Shown here piece by piece: positions 52,093 through 60,308 of a stretch of 64,000 bases of DNA. The position numbers and the translations under genes are program-made. The stretch comes from Phaeodactylibacter luteus (GTDB taxonomy: Bacteria > Bacteroidota > Bacteroidia > Chitinophagales > Saprospiraceae), in assembly GCF_007993045.1 (NCBI RefSeq), contig NZ_VOOR01000003.1:62001-126000 (forward strand), given 5' to 3'. The notes beneath the pieces were generated by a model. It did not search any database. It was not told the DNA's origin and worked only from the letters and a program-made list of their open reading frames with translations. The stretch's first letter is position 1, and every line of letters begins with the position of its first letter.

Positions 52093-53190
52093 ATGAGAAC
52101 ACCTATCACCCTGGGCCTGCTATGCCTGGCCCTTACTTCCCCTGCCCAGTCTCCGGGCGATTTTGTCATTTCAGAATACATGGCCAACCCAGCCGGTGCC
52201 CCAGATGAGCAGGGCGAATACATCGAAGTCTACAACCGTACCGATTTCCCGCTTTCCCTACAAGGGTGTACGCTACACGATGGGTCTGCCACTATGGTCA
52301 CCATTGATGAGTTCGTGCTAGTGCCCGGGAAGTCCTTCGCAGTACTCGGCCGGAGCGCTGTACCGGATGCAGCTTTTTATTTCCCCTCCTCCCCTCCCCC
52401 TTTTAACCTCAACAACTTTGGCGGCGACCAGATCCAGCTGATCTGCAATGGGAAAATCATTGCACAGACCTTCTATACCAACGGGCAGCTGGAAGGCGTA
52501 GCCATGGAGCTCACCGACGTGAACAGCCAGGCTGCCGGGATTACCGTAGAATCGGCTTACCAGGCTGCGACCGCATCTTTTCAGTACATTGGCTATGCTC
52601 AGGACAACCTGGGCTCACCTGCGCAGTCGGGGAATACGATGCTCCCGGTCGCCCTAACTGCTTTCAGTGCCAGGGCAGTGGCAGGGGAGGTTGCTCTAAA
52701 GTGGGCAACGGCAACAGAACTGAACAACGACTATTTTGCTATTGAACACAGTACTGACGGCCGGGCTTTTTCAGAGATCGGCCGGGTGCAAGGCCAGGGC
52801 ACCACCCAAGCGCCACAGGCATACTACTTTTCAGCCCCTTTGCCCCGGCCGGGGCTGCACTTCTACCGCTTGCGGCAAGCTGACTTTGATGGACAGCTGG
52901 CCTATTATGGCCCGGTGCAGGTACAAGTAGCCCAATCTGAGCCCGCTCAGCTGAGCGCCTACCCCACCTTTGCCACCACACAGGTGCACTTGCAATGGGG
53001 CAGCCCCGCCCCCGAAGGCAGCACGTTGCTCCTCACTGGCCTGAACGGGTGCATAAACAAGCAATTAACGGTCCCATCAGGTAGCAAAAGCATGGCTTTC
53101 GGGCTACAGGGGCTGCCACGTGGCAGCTATGCCGCTGTACTGCGCACTCCCGACCGGCAGCAGGCAGCCCGGTTCTTTATCATCGATTGA
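52093..53190 (+). CDS. secreted lamin-tail-domain protein
   Basis: The ATG at 52093 gives a clean signal peptide (MRTPITLGLLCLALTSPAQ) and 365 residues; an ATG seven codons upstream is the alternative. A lamin tail domain covers about residues 22-150 (FVISEYMANPAG, EYIEVYNRTDFPLSLQGCTL). Next comes a beta-sandwich segment common in surface proteins of this phylum (LPVALTAFSARAVAGEVALKW, TELNNDYFAIEHSTDG, GLHFYRLRQADFDG). The last 75 residues resemble a type IX sorting domain (LSAYPTFATTQVHLQW to ARFFIID), though less conserved than in the metalloprotease. It is probably secreted and cell-surface attached; function unknown. Confidence 0.75.
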   Translation: MRTPITLGLLCLALTSPAQSPGDFVISEYMANPAGAPDEQGEYIEVYNRTDFPLSLQGCTLHDGSATMVTIDEFVLVPGKSFAVLGRSAVPDAAFYFPSSPPPFNLNNFGGDQIQLICNGKIIAQTFYTNGQLEGVAMELTDVNSQAAGITVESAYQAATASFQYIGYAQDNLGSPAQSGNTMLPVALTAFSARAVAGEVALKWATATELNNDYFAIEHSTDGRAFSEIGRVQGQGTTQAPQAYYFSAPLPRPGLHFYRLRQADFDGQLAYYGPVQVQVAQSEPAQLSAYPTFATTQVHLQWGSPAPEGSTLLLTGLNGCINKQLTVPSGSKSMAFGLQGLPRGSYAAVLRTPDRQQAARFFIID

Positions 53191-53201
53191 AAGGTGCTGG
53201 C

Positions 53202-53370
53202 CTAGTGGTCTGTCAAGGCTAAAACTAGGGGTTGCCTGCGGCGACTTTTGAGGCTACTCTTCGTTGGACAACCCCTTACGTAGCGCTGCTATGCGCGGGA
53301 ACATCCGCCTTGATTAGCCTCAAAATTCGCTCCCACTCAACCCATAAATTAACACTTGACAGACCACTAG
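53202..53370 (-). mobile_element. family C miniature element, copy C2 (169 bp)
   Basis: The ends CTAGTGGTCTGTCAAG and CTTGACAGACCACTAG are perfect 16-bp inverted repeats. It is the reverse complement of C1 at 43548-43716 with two differences and starts 12 bases after the lamin-tail gene. It could also act as a bidirectional transcription-end structure. Confidence 0.83.
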
Positions 53371-53446
53371 CTTAGCCGGCAGGTTGCAAGTGGAATATCA
53401 AGTCTAAAATTTCTGGGCCGCTTCAGCCTTACCGGCTGCAGGACGG

Positions 53447-53553
53447 GACCGGACTAGCGCTGCGGAGGGGTGGCAAGCCCGGTAGGGCCGAGCGGACAGC
53501 GAGCCCCGGAGCATAGCGGCACCTGCCATCGGGCAGGGGCAGGCCCCAAATAC
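53447..53553 (+). repeat. partial family A element, copy A8
   Basis: Only the core is present: GGACTAGCGCTGCGGAGGGG, GCCGAGCGGACAGCGAGCCC and the hairpin CACCTGCC/GGGCAGGGGCAGG. Both terminal repeats are missing. It lies with C2 in the 609-base gap 53191-53799; the remaining 240 bases before the regulator gene show no repeat and only weak promoter-like sequence. Confidence 0.65.
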
Positions 53554-53799
53554 GGCAAACGGTCTTTAGCTTACTCAGGCTTAAAATAGCCTTGCAGACA
53601 TATGAACAGGGCAGCATTTGGCAGCGTGGAGCGCGATAGCAGGGTTATTGCCATACCTGCCCTGTGGACAGCAAAGCGCATTCAGCAACTGGAAATACAC
53701 CATTATTTTTTCTGCGCTACACGCATTCTTTTGAAAAAGATTATCTAAACTTGCGGCATGAGCTAGTTCTTTTTGAGTACTTTTTTTACTCATTATGAT

Positions 53800-54342
53800 A
53801 TGATAGAAACGCTGATATCCAGCAAAACACGGATAAAGCTCCTGAAGAAGTTCTTCATCAATGCCAATACTACCGGCTACCTGAGGAGCCTACAGCAAGA
53901 GTTTGGGGAATCCTCCAATGCGATCCGCGTGGAGCTGAACCGCTTGGAGGAAGCCGGGATGCTGAATGCAGAGCTGGTCGGCAATAAAAAAGTATTCCGG
54001 GCCAACGCCGAGCACCCGCTCTTCGAGGAAGTCCACCGGATACTGCTCAAGCAAATTGGGCTCAACAGCATTATCGAACAAGTGATAGAGCGGTTGGGCA
54101 ATGTAGAGAAGGTTTTCCTGATCGGCGACTTCTCCCGCGGCACAGACAGCCCGATCATTGACTTGCTCATTTTTGGGGAGATAGACCGCAGCTACCTGCT
54201 CGAGCTGATTGAGAAAGCTGAAAAGGCAGTACACCGGAAAATCCGTTTTTTGCTTTACCCCAGTGAGAAAGCCTCTGTAGCAGTGCTTGCTCAGTTCCAC
54301 CCTTCCCCCTTGCTGCTATGGTCAAAAGATAAAGAGGCATGA
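53800..54342 (+). CDS. winged-helix regulator with degenerate nucleotidyltransferase-like tail, first gene of the EPS operon
   Basis: The ATG at 53800 gives 180 residues. The N-terminal half is an ArsR-like winged helix (SSKTRIKLLKKFFINANTTGYLRSLQQEF; ESSNAIRVELNRLEEAGMLNAEL). The second half looks like an MNT-type nucleotidyltransferase fold: VFLIGDFSRGTDSPIIDLLI (from Val105) matches the GSFARG...SDIDLLV pattern. Ser is replaced by Asp110 and the first catalytic Asp by Ile119, so it is likely inactive and used as a sensor. Its stop overlaps the lhgO start by four bases. I infer that it regulates the operon it heads. Confidence 0.65.
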   Translation: MIETLISSKTRIKLLKKFFINANTTGYLRSLQQEFGESSNAIRVELNRLEEAGMLNAELVGNKKVFRANAEHPLFEEVHRILLKQIGLNSIIEQVIERLGNVEKVFLIGDFSRGTDSPIIDLLIFGEIDRSYLLELIEKAEKAVHRKIRFLLYPSEKASVAVLAQFHPSPLLLWSKDKEA

Positions 54343-55550
54343 GCGAACCCAACAGCTACGACGTAGCGCTGATCGGCGCGGGCATTGTAGGGCTTGCTAC
54401 CGCCTATCAGCTATCCCGCATCTCCCCAAAGCTCAAAATCGCCATCTTGGAGAAAGAAGAAGGCCCTGCACGGCATCAGACCGGTCACAACAGCGGCGTT
54501 ATCCACTCCGGGATCTACTACAAGCCGGGCGGCTCCAAAGCACTGAATTGTGCAAAAGGCTACCGCTATCTGCTTGGCTTTGCCCGGCAGCACGATATCC
54601 CGCACGATATCTGTGGGAAGGTCATTGTGGCCACCCGTGCGGAAGAGCAGCCCCGGCTGCGCGGCATATTGGAACGGGGCAGGGCCAACGGCATGCAGGG
54701 GGTGAAAATCATCTCTGCCGGCGAATGCCGGGAAATAGAGCCGCATGTCAATGCATTGGAAGCCATATGGGTGCCGCAGGCCGGTATTATCGACTACAAG
54801 GCCGTAGCAGAACGCTACCTGCATTTGGTTTTGGAAAAAGGAGGAAAAGCGTACTTTAGCGAGCCGGTTTTGAAGATAGGGCGGCAGCCCAACGGCAAAA
54901 TGCTGGTCCAAACGGAAAAGCAAGCCCTGCAAGCCCGGCTTGTCATCAGCTGTGCCGGGCTTTACGCCGACAAAATGGCTAAGCAGACTACCCCGGGCCT
55001 CGGCCTGCAGATACTGCCTTTCCGCGGAGAATACTATGAACTTAAACCTGAACGGCAGCACTTGGTCAACAACCTGGTTTACCCTGTGCCCAACCCCAAC
55101 TTCCCCTTCCTCGGCGTGCATTATACGCGTATGATACACGGAGGCATAGAGGCGGGCCCTAATGCTGTACTTGCCTTCGCAAGAGAAGGCTATAGCCGTT
55201 GGGATGTCAATTATAAAGAGCTCCTTGAAACGCTCAGCTTCCCGGGCTTTCAGCAGATTGCGCGGAAATACTGGAGAGACGGGCTGGGAGAGCTTTACCG
55301 CTCTTATTCAAAAGCGGCTTTTGTACGGGCCCTGCAGCACCTTATACCGGAGGTGGGCGAGGCCGATCTGCAAAGGGGCGGAGCAGGGGTAAGAGCTATG
55401 GCCTGTGCGCCAGATGGCACCCTGATCGACGATTTCCGCATCCTTGAACAAAAAGGGGCCATCCACGTATGCAACGCCCCTTCACCGGCGGCTACCGCTT
55501 CCCTTGCCATAGGGGAAACGGTGGCACAAAAGGCATTGAAACAACTGTAA
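54339..55550 (+). CDS. lhgO: L-2-hydroxyglutarate oxidase/dehydrogenase
   Basis: The 403-residue flavoprotein has the FAD motif GAGIVG at residues 13-18, then [21 protein letters not shown]-like sequence ([16 protein letters not shown]), [24 protein letters not shown] and [20 protein letters not shown], matching LhgO/YgaF. Known members oxidise L-2-hydroxyglutarate to 2-oxoglutarate and pass electrons to the quinone pool. The gene is translationally coupled to the regulator before it and followed 22 bases later by the WbpE-like aminotransferase. Its place in a sugar-nucleotide operon is unusual and may reflect recycling of 2-hydroxyglutarate made by the WbpB-like enzyme. Confidence 0.92.
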   Translation: [403 protein letters not shown]

Positions 55551-55572
55551 AGATCATCATAAACCAATACGA

Positions 55573-56718
55573 ATGGCTACTTCTCCTATGAACATACAAA
55601 TGGTCGACCTTAAAACTCAATACCAAAAGCTGCAGGGTGAAATTGATGCAGCGGTCATTGAGGTGATCCGCTCCGGGGCTTTCATCAACGGGCCGGCAGT
55701 GCGCAGTTTCCAAGCCAATATGGAGGCTTACCTCGGCGCAAAGCAGGTCATCCCCTGTGCCAACGGGACAGATGCGCTCCAAATTGCGCTCATGGCCGCT
55801 GGGCTGAAGCCCGGAGACGAAGTCATCTTGCCTGCCTTCACTTACGTAGCTACAGCAGAAGTCATCGCCCTGCTGGGGCTGAAGCCCGTCATGGCGGATG
55901 TCGACCCACACACCTTCAACATCACCCCTGAAATTGTAGCGCAGTCCATAACCCCCCGCACTAAAGCCATTGTGCCGGTCAACCTTTTTGGGCAGAGCTG
56001 CGACCTCGAGCCCATTATGGCCCTGGCGGAAAAGCACGGGCTTTGGGTCATCGAAGACAATGCGCAGGCCATCGGCGCTGATTACACCTTCGCTGACGGG
56101 CATACTCAAAAAACAGGGACTATCGGCCACATTGGCTGTACCTCCTTTTACCCATCCAAAAACCTGGGCGCTTTCGGAGATGGCGGGGCCCTCTACACCA
56201 ATGATGAAAAACTGGGGCAAAAGCTGCAAATGATCGCCAACCACGGGCAGGTGAAGCGCTATTATCACGATATGATCGGCGTTAACTCCCGCCTCGACAG
56301 CATACAGGCTGCTATCTTAGACATCAAGCTGAAACACTTGGACCAATATGCCGAAGCCCGTCAGCAGGCAGCAGCCTATTACGATGCTGCTTTCGCAGAA
56401 GTGGCAGAGCTGGCTACACCGGCCCGAGACCCTAAGTCAACCCACGTTTTCCATCAGTATACCCTAAAGGTAGCCGGCGGGAAGCGCGATGCACTACAAG
56501 CCCACCTGCAAGAGCAGGGCATACCCAATATGATTTACTACCCAGTCCCATTGCACCATCAAGAAGCCTATAAAGGGGCAATGGCCAACCCGGATGTACA
56601 ATTGCCGGTAACGGAAGCCTTGTGCGGGGAAGTCATTTCGCTCCCAATGCATACGGAGCTGGACGAAGCCGCACTGAGCCATATCACCAAGGCGGTCAAA
56701 TCCTTTTTTGGCGCATGA
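55573..56718 (+). CDS. WbpE-like DegT/DnrJ/EryC1/StrS sugar aminotransferase
   Basis: The 381-residue protein has the pyridoxal-phosphate lysine Lys196 in SFYPSKNLGAFGDGGAL and the upstream blocks ANGTDALQIAL and EDNAQAIGA. Members move an amino group from glutamate to a keto sugar nucleotide. With the WbpD-, WbpB- and WbpA-like genes that follow, the best reading is C3 amination of UDP-3-keto-GlcNAc-uronate, giving UDP-GlcNAc(3NH2)A and 2-oxoglutarate. The stop overlaps the next start by four bases. The sugar specificity is inferred from context only. Confidence 0.88.
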   Translation: MATSPMNIQMVDLKTQYQKLQGEIDAAVIEVIRSGAFINGPAVRSFQANMEAYLGAKQVIPCANGTDALQIALMAAGLKPGDEVILPAFTYVATAEVIALLGLKPVMADVDPHTFNITPEIVAQSITPRTKAIVPVNLFGQSCDLEPIMALAEKHGLWVIEDNAQAIGADYTFADGHTQKTGTIGHIGCTSFYPSKNLGAFGDGGALYTNDEKLGQKLQMIANHGQVKRYYHDMIGVNSRLDSIQAAILDIKLKHLDQYAEARQQAAAYYDAAFAEVAELATPARDPKSTHVFHQYTLKVAGGKRDALQAHLQEQGIPNMIYYPVPLHHQEAYKGAMANPDVQLPVTEALCGEVISLPMHTELDEAALSHITKAVKSFFGA

Positions 56719-57296
56719 GCAGTTCTTTCTTCGCACATCCGACCGCCTGCATAGACGACGGGGCACAAATCGGACCGGGCACCAAAGTCTGGCACTTCTG
56801 CCATATCATGCCTGGTGCGGTAGTGGGCGAAGCCTGCAATCTGGGGCAGAACGTATTCATCGCCGGGCAGGTCCGCTTGGGCAGCCGCGTGAAGGTCCAA
56901 AACAACGTCAGTCTTTATGAGGGGGTCATTTGCGAAGATGAAGTATTCATAGGCCCGAGCGCAGTGTTCACCAATGTGCGCAACCCCCGTTCTGCCATCA
57001 ACAGGCAGGGGCAGTATGAGACGACCTACATCGAAAAAGGGGCTACTATCGGTGCCAACGCCACGATAGTCTGCGGCGCCCGGATCGGCGCCTATGCTTT
57101 TATCGGCGCGGGGGCAGTGGTCACTAAGGATGTGCCTGCACACGCATTGGTCGTCGGCGCGCCCGCCCGGCAGGCCGGATGGCGGAGCCGCGCAGGCCTG
57201 CCTTTAGATTTCAAAGGTGGCACCCGGGCACAGTGCCCCGAGACAGGGCTGTGGTACGCCCTCACCAATGGATTGGTAAAACCAGAACAATTATGA
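56715..57296 (+). CDS. WbpD-like hexapeptide-repeat N-acetyltransferase
   Basis: The ATG at 56715 overlaps the aminotransferase stop (ATGA) and gives 193 residues. A left-handed beta-helix of hexapeptide repeats runs from IDDGAQIGPGTKVWHFCHI through VGEACNLGQNVFIA, SRVKVQNNVSLYEGV to GARIGAYAFIGAGAVVTKDV. NVRNPRSAINRQGQY is a hallmark of the WbpD/WlbB group. It should transfer an acetyl group from acetyl-CoA to the 3-amino sugar nucleotide. The short C-terminal Cys-containing tail is typical. The stop overlaps the next start by four bases. Confidence 0.9.
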   Translation: MSSSFFAHPTACIDDGAQIGPGTKVWHFCHIMPGAVVGEACNLGQNVFIAGQVRLGSRVKVQNNVSLYEGVICEDEVFIGPSAVFTNVRNPRSAINRQGQYETTYIEKGATIGANATIVCGARIGAYAFIGAGAVVTKDVPAHALVVGAPARQAGWRSRAGLPLDFKGGTRAQCPETGLWYALTNGLVKPEQL

Positions 57297-58387
57297 TGCA
57301 CATCGACGGCCCCGTAAGGTTTGCAATTGCGGGTTTCGGCCATATCGGGAAACGCCACGCTGCCATGATTGCAGCCAACCCCGCCTGCGAGCTCGCCGCC
57401 GTCTGTGATATAGCAGCAGAAAACACGCTGGGCCTACCGGAGAATGTGCCTTTTTACCAGGATTGGGAAGCACTGCTCAGCGCCAACCCTGGCATCCACG
57501 TCTGCTGTATCTGCACCCCCAATGGGCTGCACGCAGAGCAGAGCCTGAGCGCGTTAAGCCACGGCAAACATGTGGTGGTAGAAAAACCTATGGCATTGAG
57601 CCGGGCAGATTGCGAGCGTATCATCCATAAAGCCCTGAATGTATCCCGGCAAGTGTTCTGCGTAATGCAAAACCGCTATTCCCCTGCTGCGCAGTGGCTG
57701 CATGGCCTGATAAAACAAGGCCTGCTTGGGGACATCCACCTCGTACAAGTGCAATGCTATTGGAACCGGGATGAAAGGTACTACCGCCCGGGCGGCGCCC
57801 CCCACCCCTGGCACGGCCATCCTCAGCTCGATGGGGGTACTTTGTACACTCAGTTTGCCCATTTCATAGACATTCTGTACTGGATCTTCGGGGACATTCA
57901 CCGCATACAGAGCCAGTTTTATGATTTTGCCCACAGCCACACCACGGCTTTTGAAGATAGCGGCACCGCTTTTTTTGAGCTCGTGCAGGGCGGGATGGGC
58001 AGCCTGACGTTCTCCACAGCAGTATGGGGGCAAAACTTTGAGAGCACGCTGACGGCAGTTGGCTCAAAAGGCACGGTGAAACTCGGCGGGCAGTATATGA
58101 ACGAAGTCGCCTATTGCCATATTGAAGGCTATGACATGCCGGAGCTGCCGGCTGCACAGCCCGCCAATGAGTACGGTGGCTACCAAGGCTCCGCCGCCAA
58201 TCACCATCATGTCATCCAAAACGTCGTAGAGGTGCTCAAAGGCCAAAAAGAAACCACCACAAATGCCCTTGAAGGCATGAAGGTCGTGGATATGATAGAA
58301 CGAATATATCAGGCGGGCAGCCGCCCAATGGCCGCCTCCTGGCCGCCGGCTACCGCTAACCCCTTAAAAACGAAAAGTCATGTTTGA
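57293..58387 (+). CDS. WbpB-like Gfo/Idh/MocA sugar-nucleotide oxidoreductase
   Basis: The ATG at 57293 overlaps the previous stop and gives 364 residues; the 38-codon longer frame runs inside the acetyltransferase gene. The Rossmann motif is AGFGHIGKRHAAMI, followed by CTPNGLHAEQSL, VVVEKPMALS with the catalytic Lys of the EKP motif, and VQVQCYWNRDERYYRPGG, DGGTLYTQFAHFIDI in the C-terminal domain. It should oxidise C3 of a UDP-GlcNAc-uronate with NAD+. Characterised WbpB/WlbA enzymes can recycle bound NADH by reducing 2-oxoglutarate. The stop lies 8 bases into the next gene. Confidence 0.88.
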   Translation: MMHIDGPVRFAIAGFGHIGKRHAAMIAANPACELAAVCDIAAENTLGLPENVPFYQDWEALLSANPGIHVCCICTPNGLHAEQSLSALSHGKHVVVEKPMALSRADCERIIHKALNVSRQVFCVMQNRYSPAAQWLHGLIKQGLLGDIHLVQVQCYWNRDERYYRPGGAPHPWHGHPQLDGGTLYTQFAHFIDILYWIFGDIHRIQSQFYDFAHSHTTAFEDSGTAFFELVQGGMGSLTFSTAVWGQNFESTLTAVGSKGTVKLGGQYMNEVAYCHIEGYDMPELPAAQPANEYGGYQGSAANHHHVIQNVVEVLKGQKETTTNALEGMKVVDMIERIYQAGSRPMAASWPPATANPLKTKSHV

Positions 58388-59672
58388 GGCACTGCAACAA
58401 AGAAAAAAGAAAATCTCTGTCATTGGGCTGGGCTATGTAGGCCTTCCCCTGGCCCTTGAATTTGCCCGCGACTTCGAAGTGATCGGCTTCGATATCAGCG
58501 AAGACCGGGTGGCACTGATGAAGCAAGGCATAGACCCCTCCGAAGAGCTGGATAGCACCGCCTTCGACAACAAGCGGATCACCTTTACCGCTGACCCTGC
58601 TATGCTCAAAGACGCACATTTCCATATCGTTGCCGTCCCTACACCCGTAAATGAGAGCAAGGTACCCAACCTCAGCCCGGTGCTATCGGCCTCCCACGCC
58701 GTAGGGAAAGCCTTGAAAAAAGGCGATTACGTTATCTTCGAATCTACGGTTTACCCTGGCTGTACCGAGGAAGACTGCCTGCCCATCCTCGAAGCGGAGT
58801 CGGGGCTGAAACTCGGCACCGATTTCAAAATCGGCTATTCTCCCGAGCGCATCAACCCCGGGGATAAAGAACGGACAATAGATAAAATCCTGAAAATCGT
58901 GTCCGGAAGCGATGAGGAAGCGCTTGCTGAAATCGCGAAGACCTACGGTGCCATCATCACCGCTGGCATCTATCAGGCTCCGAGCATTAAAGTCGCTGAG
59001 GCCGCTAAAGTCATTGAAAACACACAGCGGGACCTGAATATCTCCTTTGTCAACGAGCTCGCCATCATCTTCGACAAAATGGGCATTGACACCAATCAGG
59101 TGCTAGACGCAGCGGCTACCAAATGGAACTTTATCAAGTTCACCCCGGGGCTGGTAGGCGGGCACTGCATAGGCGTAGACCCTTACTACCTGACCCACAA
59201 GGCCAAACAGCTGGGCTATGACCCGCAGGTCATCCTAAGTGGGCGCCGCATCAACGATGGCATGCCGGGCTTCATCGCCAAACGGCTGGTGCAGATGCTG
59301 ATTCAGAAAGGCAAAAACCCTGGCAATTGCAAGGTGCTTATTATGGGGATTACGTTTAAAGAGAACGTGGCCGATATCCGGAACTCAAAAGTGGCAGAAC
59401 TTGCCCGGGAAATCATGCAGTTCTCCATCAACGTGCACATTACCGATCCGCACGCTTCCCCCAATGAAGTGGCAAAAGAGTACAAGCTCACCCTTGTAGA
59501 CAATATATCAGATGACTACGACGCTGTGCTTGTGGCCGTCAACCACAATGAATACAAAGCCTATGACATGGGCTACTTCAAGTCCATCTGCAAAACAGAC
59601 CCTGTAATCATGGACATCAAGGGCGTTTACCCGGCTCCTGAGGGTGCCGGCATCACGTATTGGCGGCTTTAA
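58380..59672 (+). CDS. WbpA/TviB-like UDP-N-acetylglucosamine 6-dehydrogenase
   Basis: The 430-residue protein has the NAD-binding motif VIGLGYVGLPLA and the block FESTVYPGCTEEDCLPILE, typical of the TviB/WbpA branch that oxidises N-acetylated UDP-hexosamines. The catalytic Cys is Cys263 in GGHCIGVDPYYL. It makes the uronic acid (UDP-GlcNAcA or the galacto form) in two NAD+-dependent steps. That product is the substrate of the WbpB-like enzyme encoded just upstream. The branch is clear; GlcNAc versus GalNAc is inferred from the Wbp-like neighbours. Confidence 0.9.
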   Translation: MFEALQQRKKKISVIGLGYVGLPLALEFARDFEVIGFDISEDRVALMKQGIDPSEELDSTAFDNKRITFTADPAMLKDAHFHIVAVPTPVNESKVPNLSPVLSASHAVGKALKKGDYVIFESTVYPGCTEEDCLPILEAESGLKLGTDFKIGYSPERINPGDKERTIDKILKIVSGSDEEALAEIAKTYGAIITAGIYQAPSIKVAEAAKVIENTQRDLNISFVNELAIIFDKMGIDTNQVLDAAATKWNFIKFTPGLVGGHCIGVDPYYLTHKAKQLGYDPQVILSGRRINDGMPGFIAKRLVQMLIQKGKNPGNCKVLIMGITFKENVADIRNSKVAELAREIMQFSINVHITDPHASPNEVAKEYKLTLVDNISDDYDAVLVAVNHNEYKAYDMGYFKSICKTDPVIMDIKGVYPAPEGAGITYWRL

Positions 59673-59705
59673 GCATCTGATTTCTCAACCCCAAAATCCT
59701 TAACC

Positions 59706-60308
59706 ATGAGCATTGCTGCTCAAGAGAAAAAAGAAAACCATCTTTCCAACGAGGAAGCCCGGTGGTTTGCGGTATACACCAATTTCAAGCGCGAGAAGAT
59801 GGTGGCCAAGCGGCTAGCAGCCAAAGGCATAGAACACTTCCTGCCTTTGCAAAAGGTTACCCGGAAATATACCCGCAAAGTCAAACACCTGGAGCTGCCG
59901 CTCATCAATTGCTACGTGTTTGTCAAAATTAAAAAGCAGGAGTACGTCCCGGTATTAGAAACCGATGATGTCCTGCGCTTTGTCACCTTTTCCCGCAACC
60001 TGATTTCTATCCCAGAACGGGAAATTGATATCTTAAGGCTCATCATAGGGGAAGAGGTGGAAATGGAAGTGCAGCAGGGCACCCTCGCCGTGGGCGATCA
60101 GGTCGAAATCATAGGCGGCAGCATGACCGGCGTGAAGGGCATCCTTATGGGGCAGCAAAACGAGAAAAACTTCGTTGTAGCACTCGAGACCATGGGCTAT
60201 TCTATCCACATGGCCATAGAGCCTTCCAGGCTCAAGCGCATTAAAGCAGCAGCAGCCCCGGCAGAAGAGCAAAAACAGGACAAAGGCGGTTTCAAAAAGT
60301 ATCTATAA
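59706..60308 (+). CDS. UpxY-family specialised NusG transcription antiterminator
   Basis: The 200-residue protein has a NusG N-terminal domain (WFAVYTNFKREKMVAKRLAAKG, EHFLPLQKVTRKYTRKVKHLELPLINCYVFVKI) and a C-terminal KOW segment (LAVGDQVEIIGGSMTGVKGILM). In Bacteroides UpxY proteins promote elongation through the leader of their own capsule operon. Here the gene lies in the middle of the EPS cluster, not at its start, 33 bases after the dehydrogenase gene. It may act on a promoter-distal part or on another polysaccharide locus. It differs from housekeeping NusG by its basic linker and context. Confidence 0.88.
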   Translation: MSIAAQEKKENHLSNEEARWFAVYTNFKREKMVAKRLAAKGIEHFLPLQKVTRKYTRKVKHLELPLINCYVFVKIKKQEYVPVLETDDVLRFVTFSRNLISIPEREIDILRLIIGEEVEMEVQQGTLAVGDQVEIIGGSMTGVKGILMGQQNEKNFVVALETMGYSIHMAIEPSRLKRIKAAAAPAEEQKQDKGGFKKYL

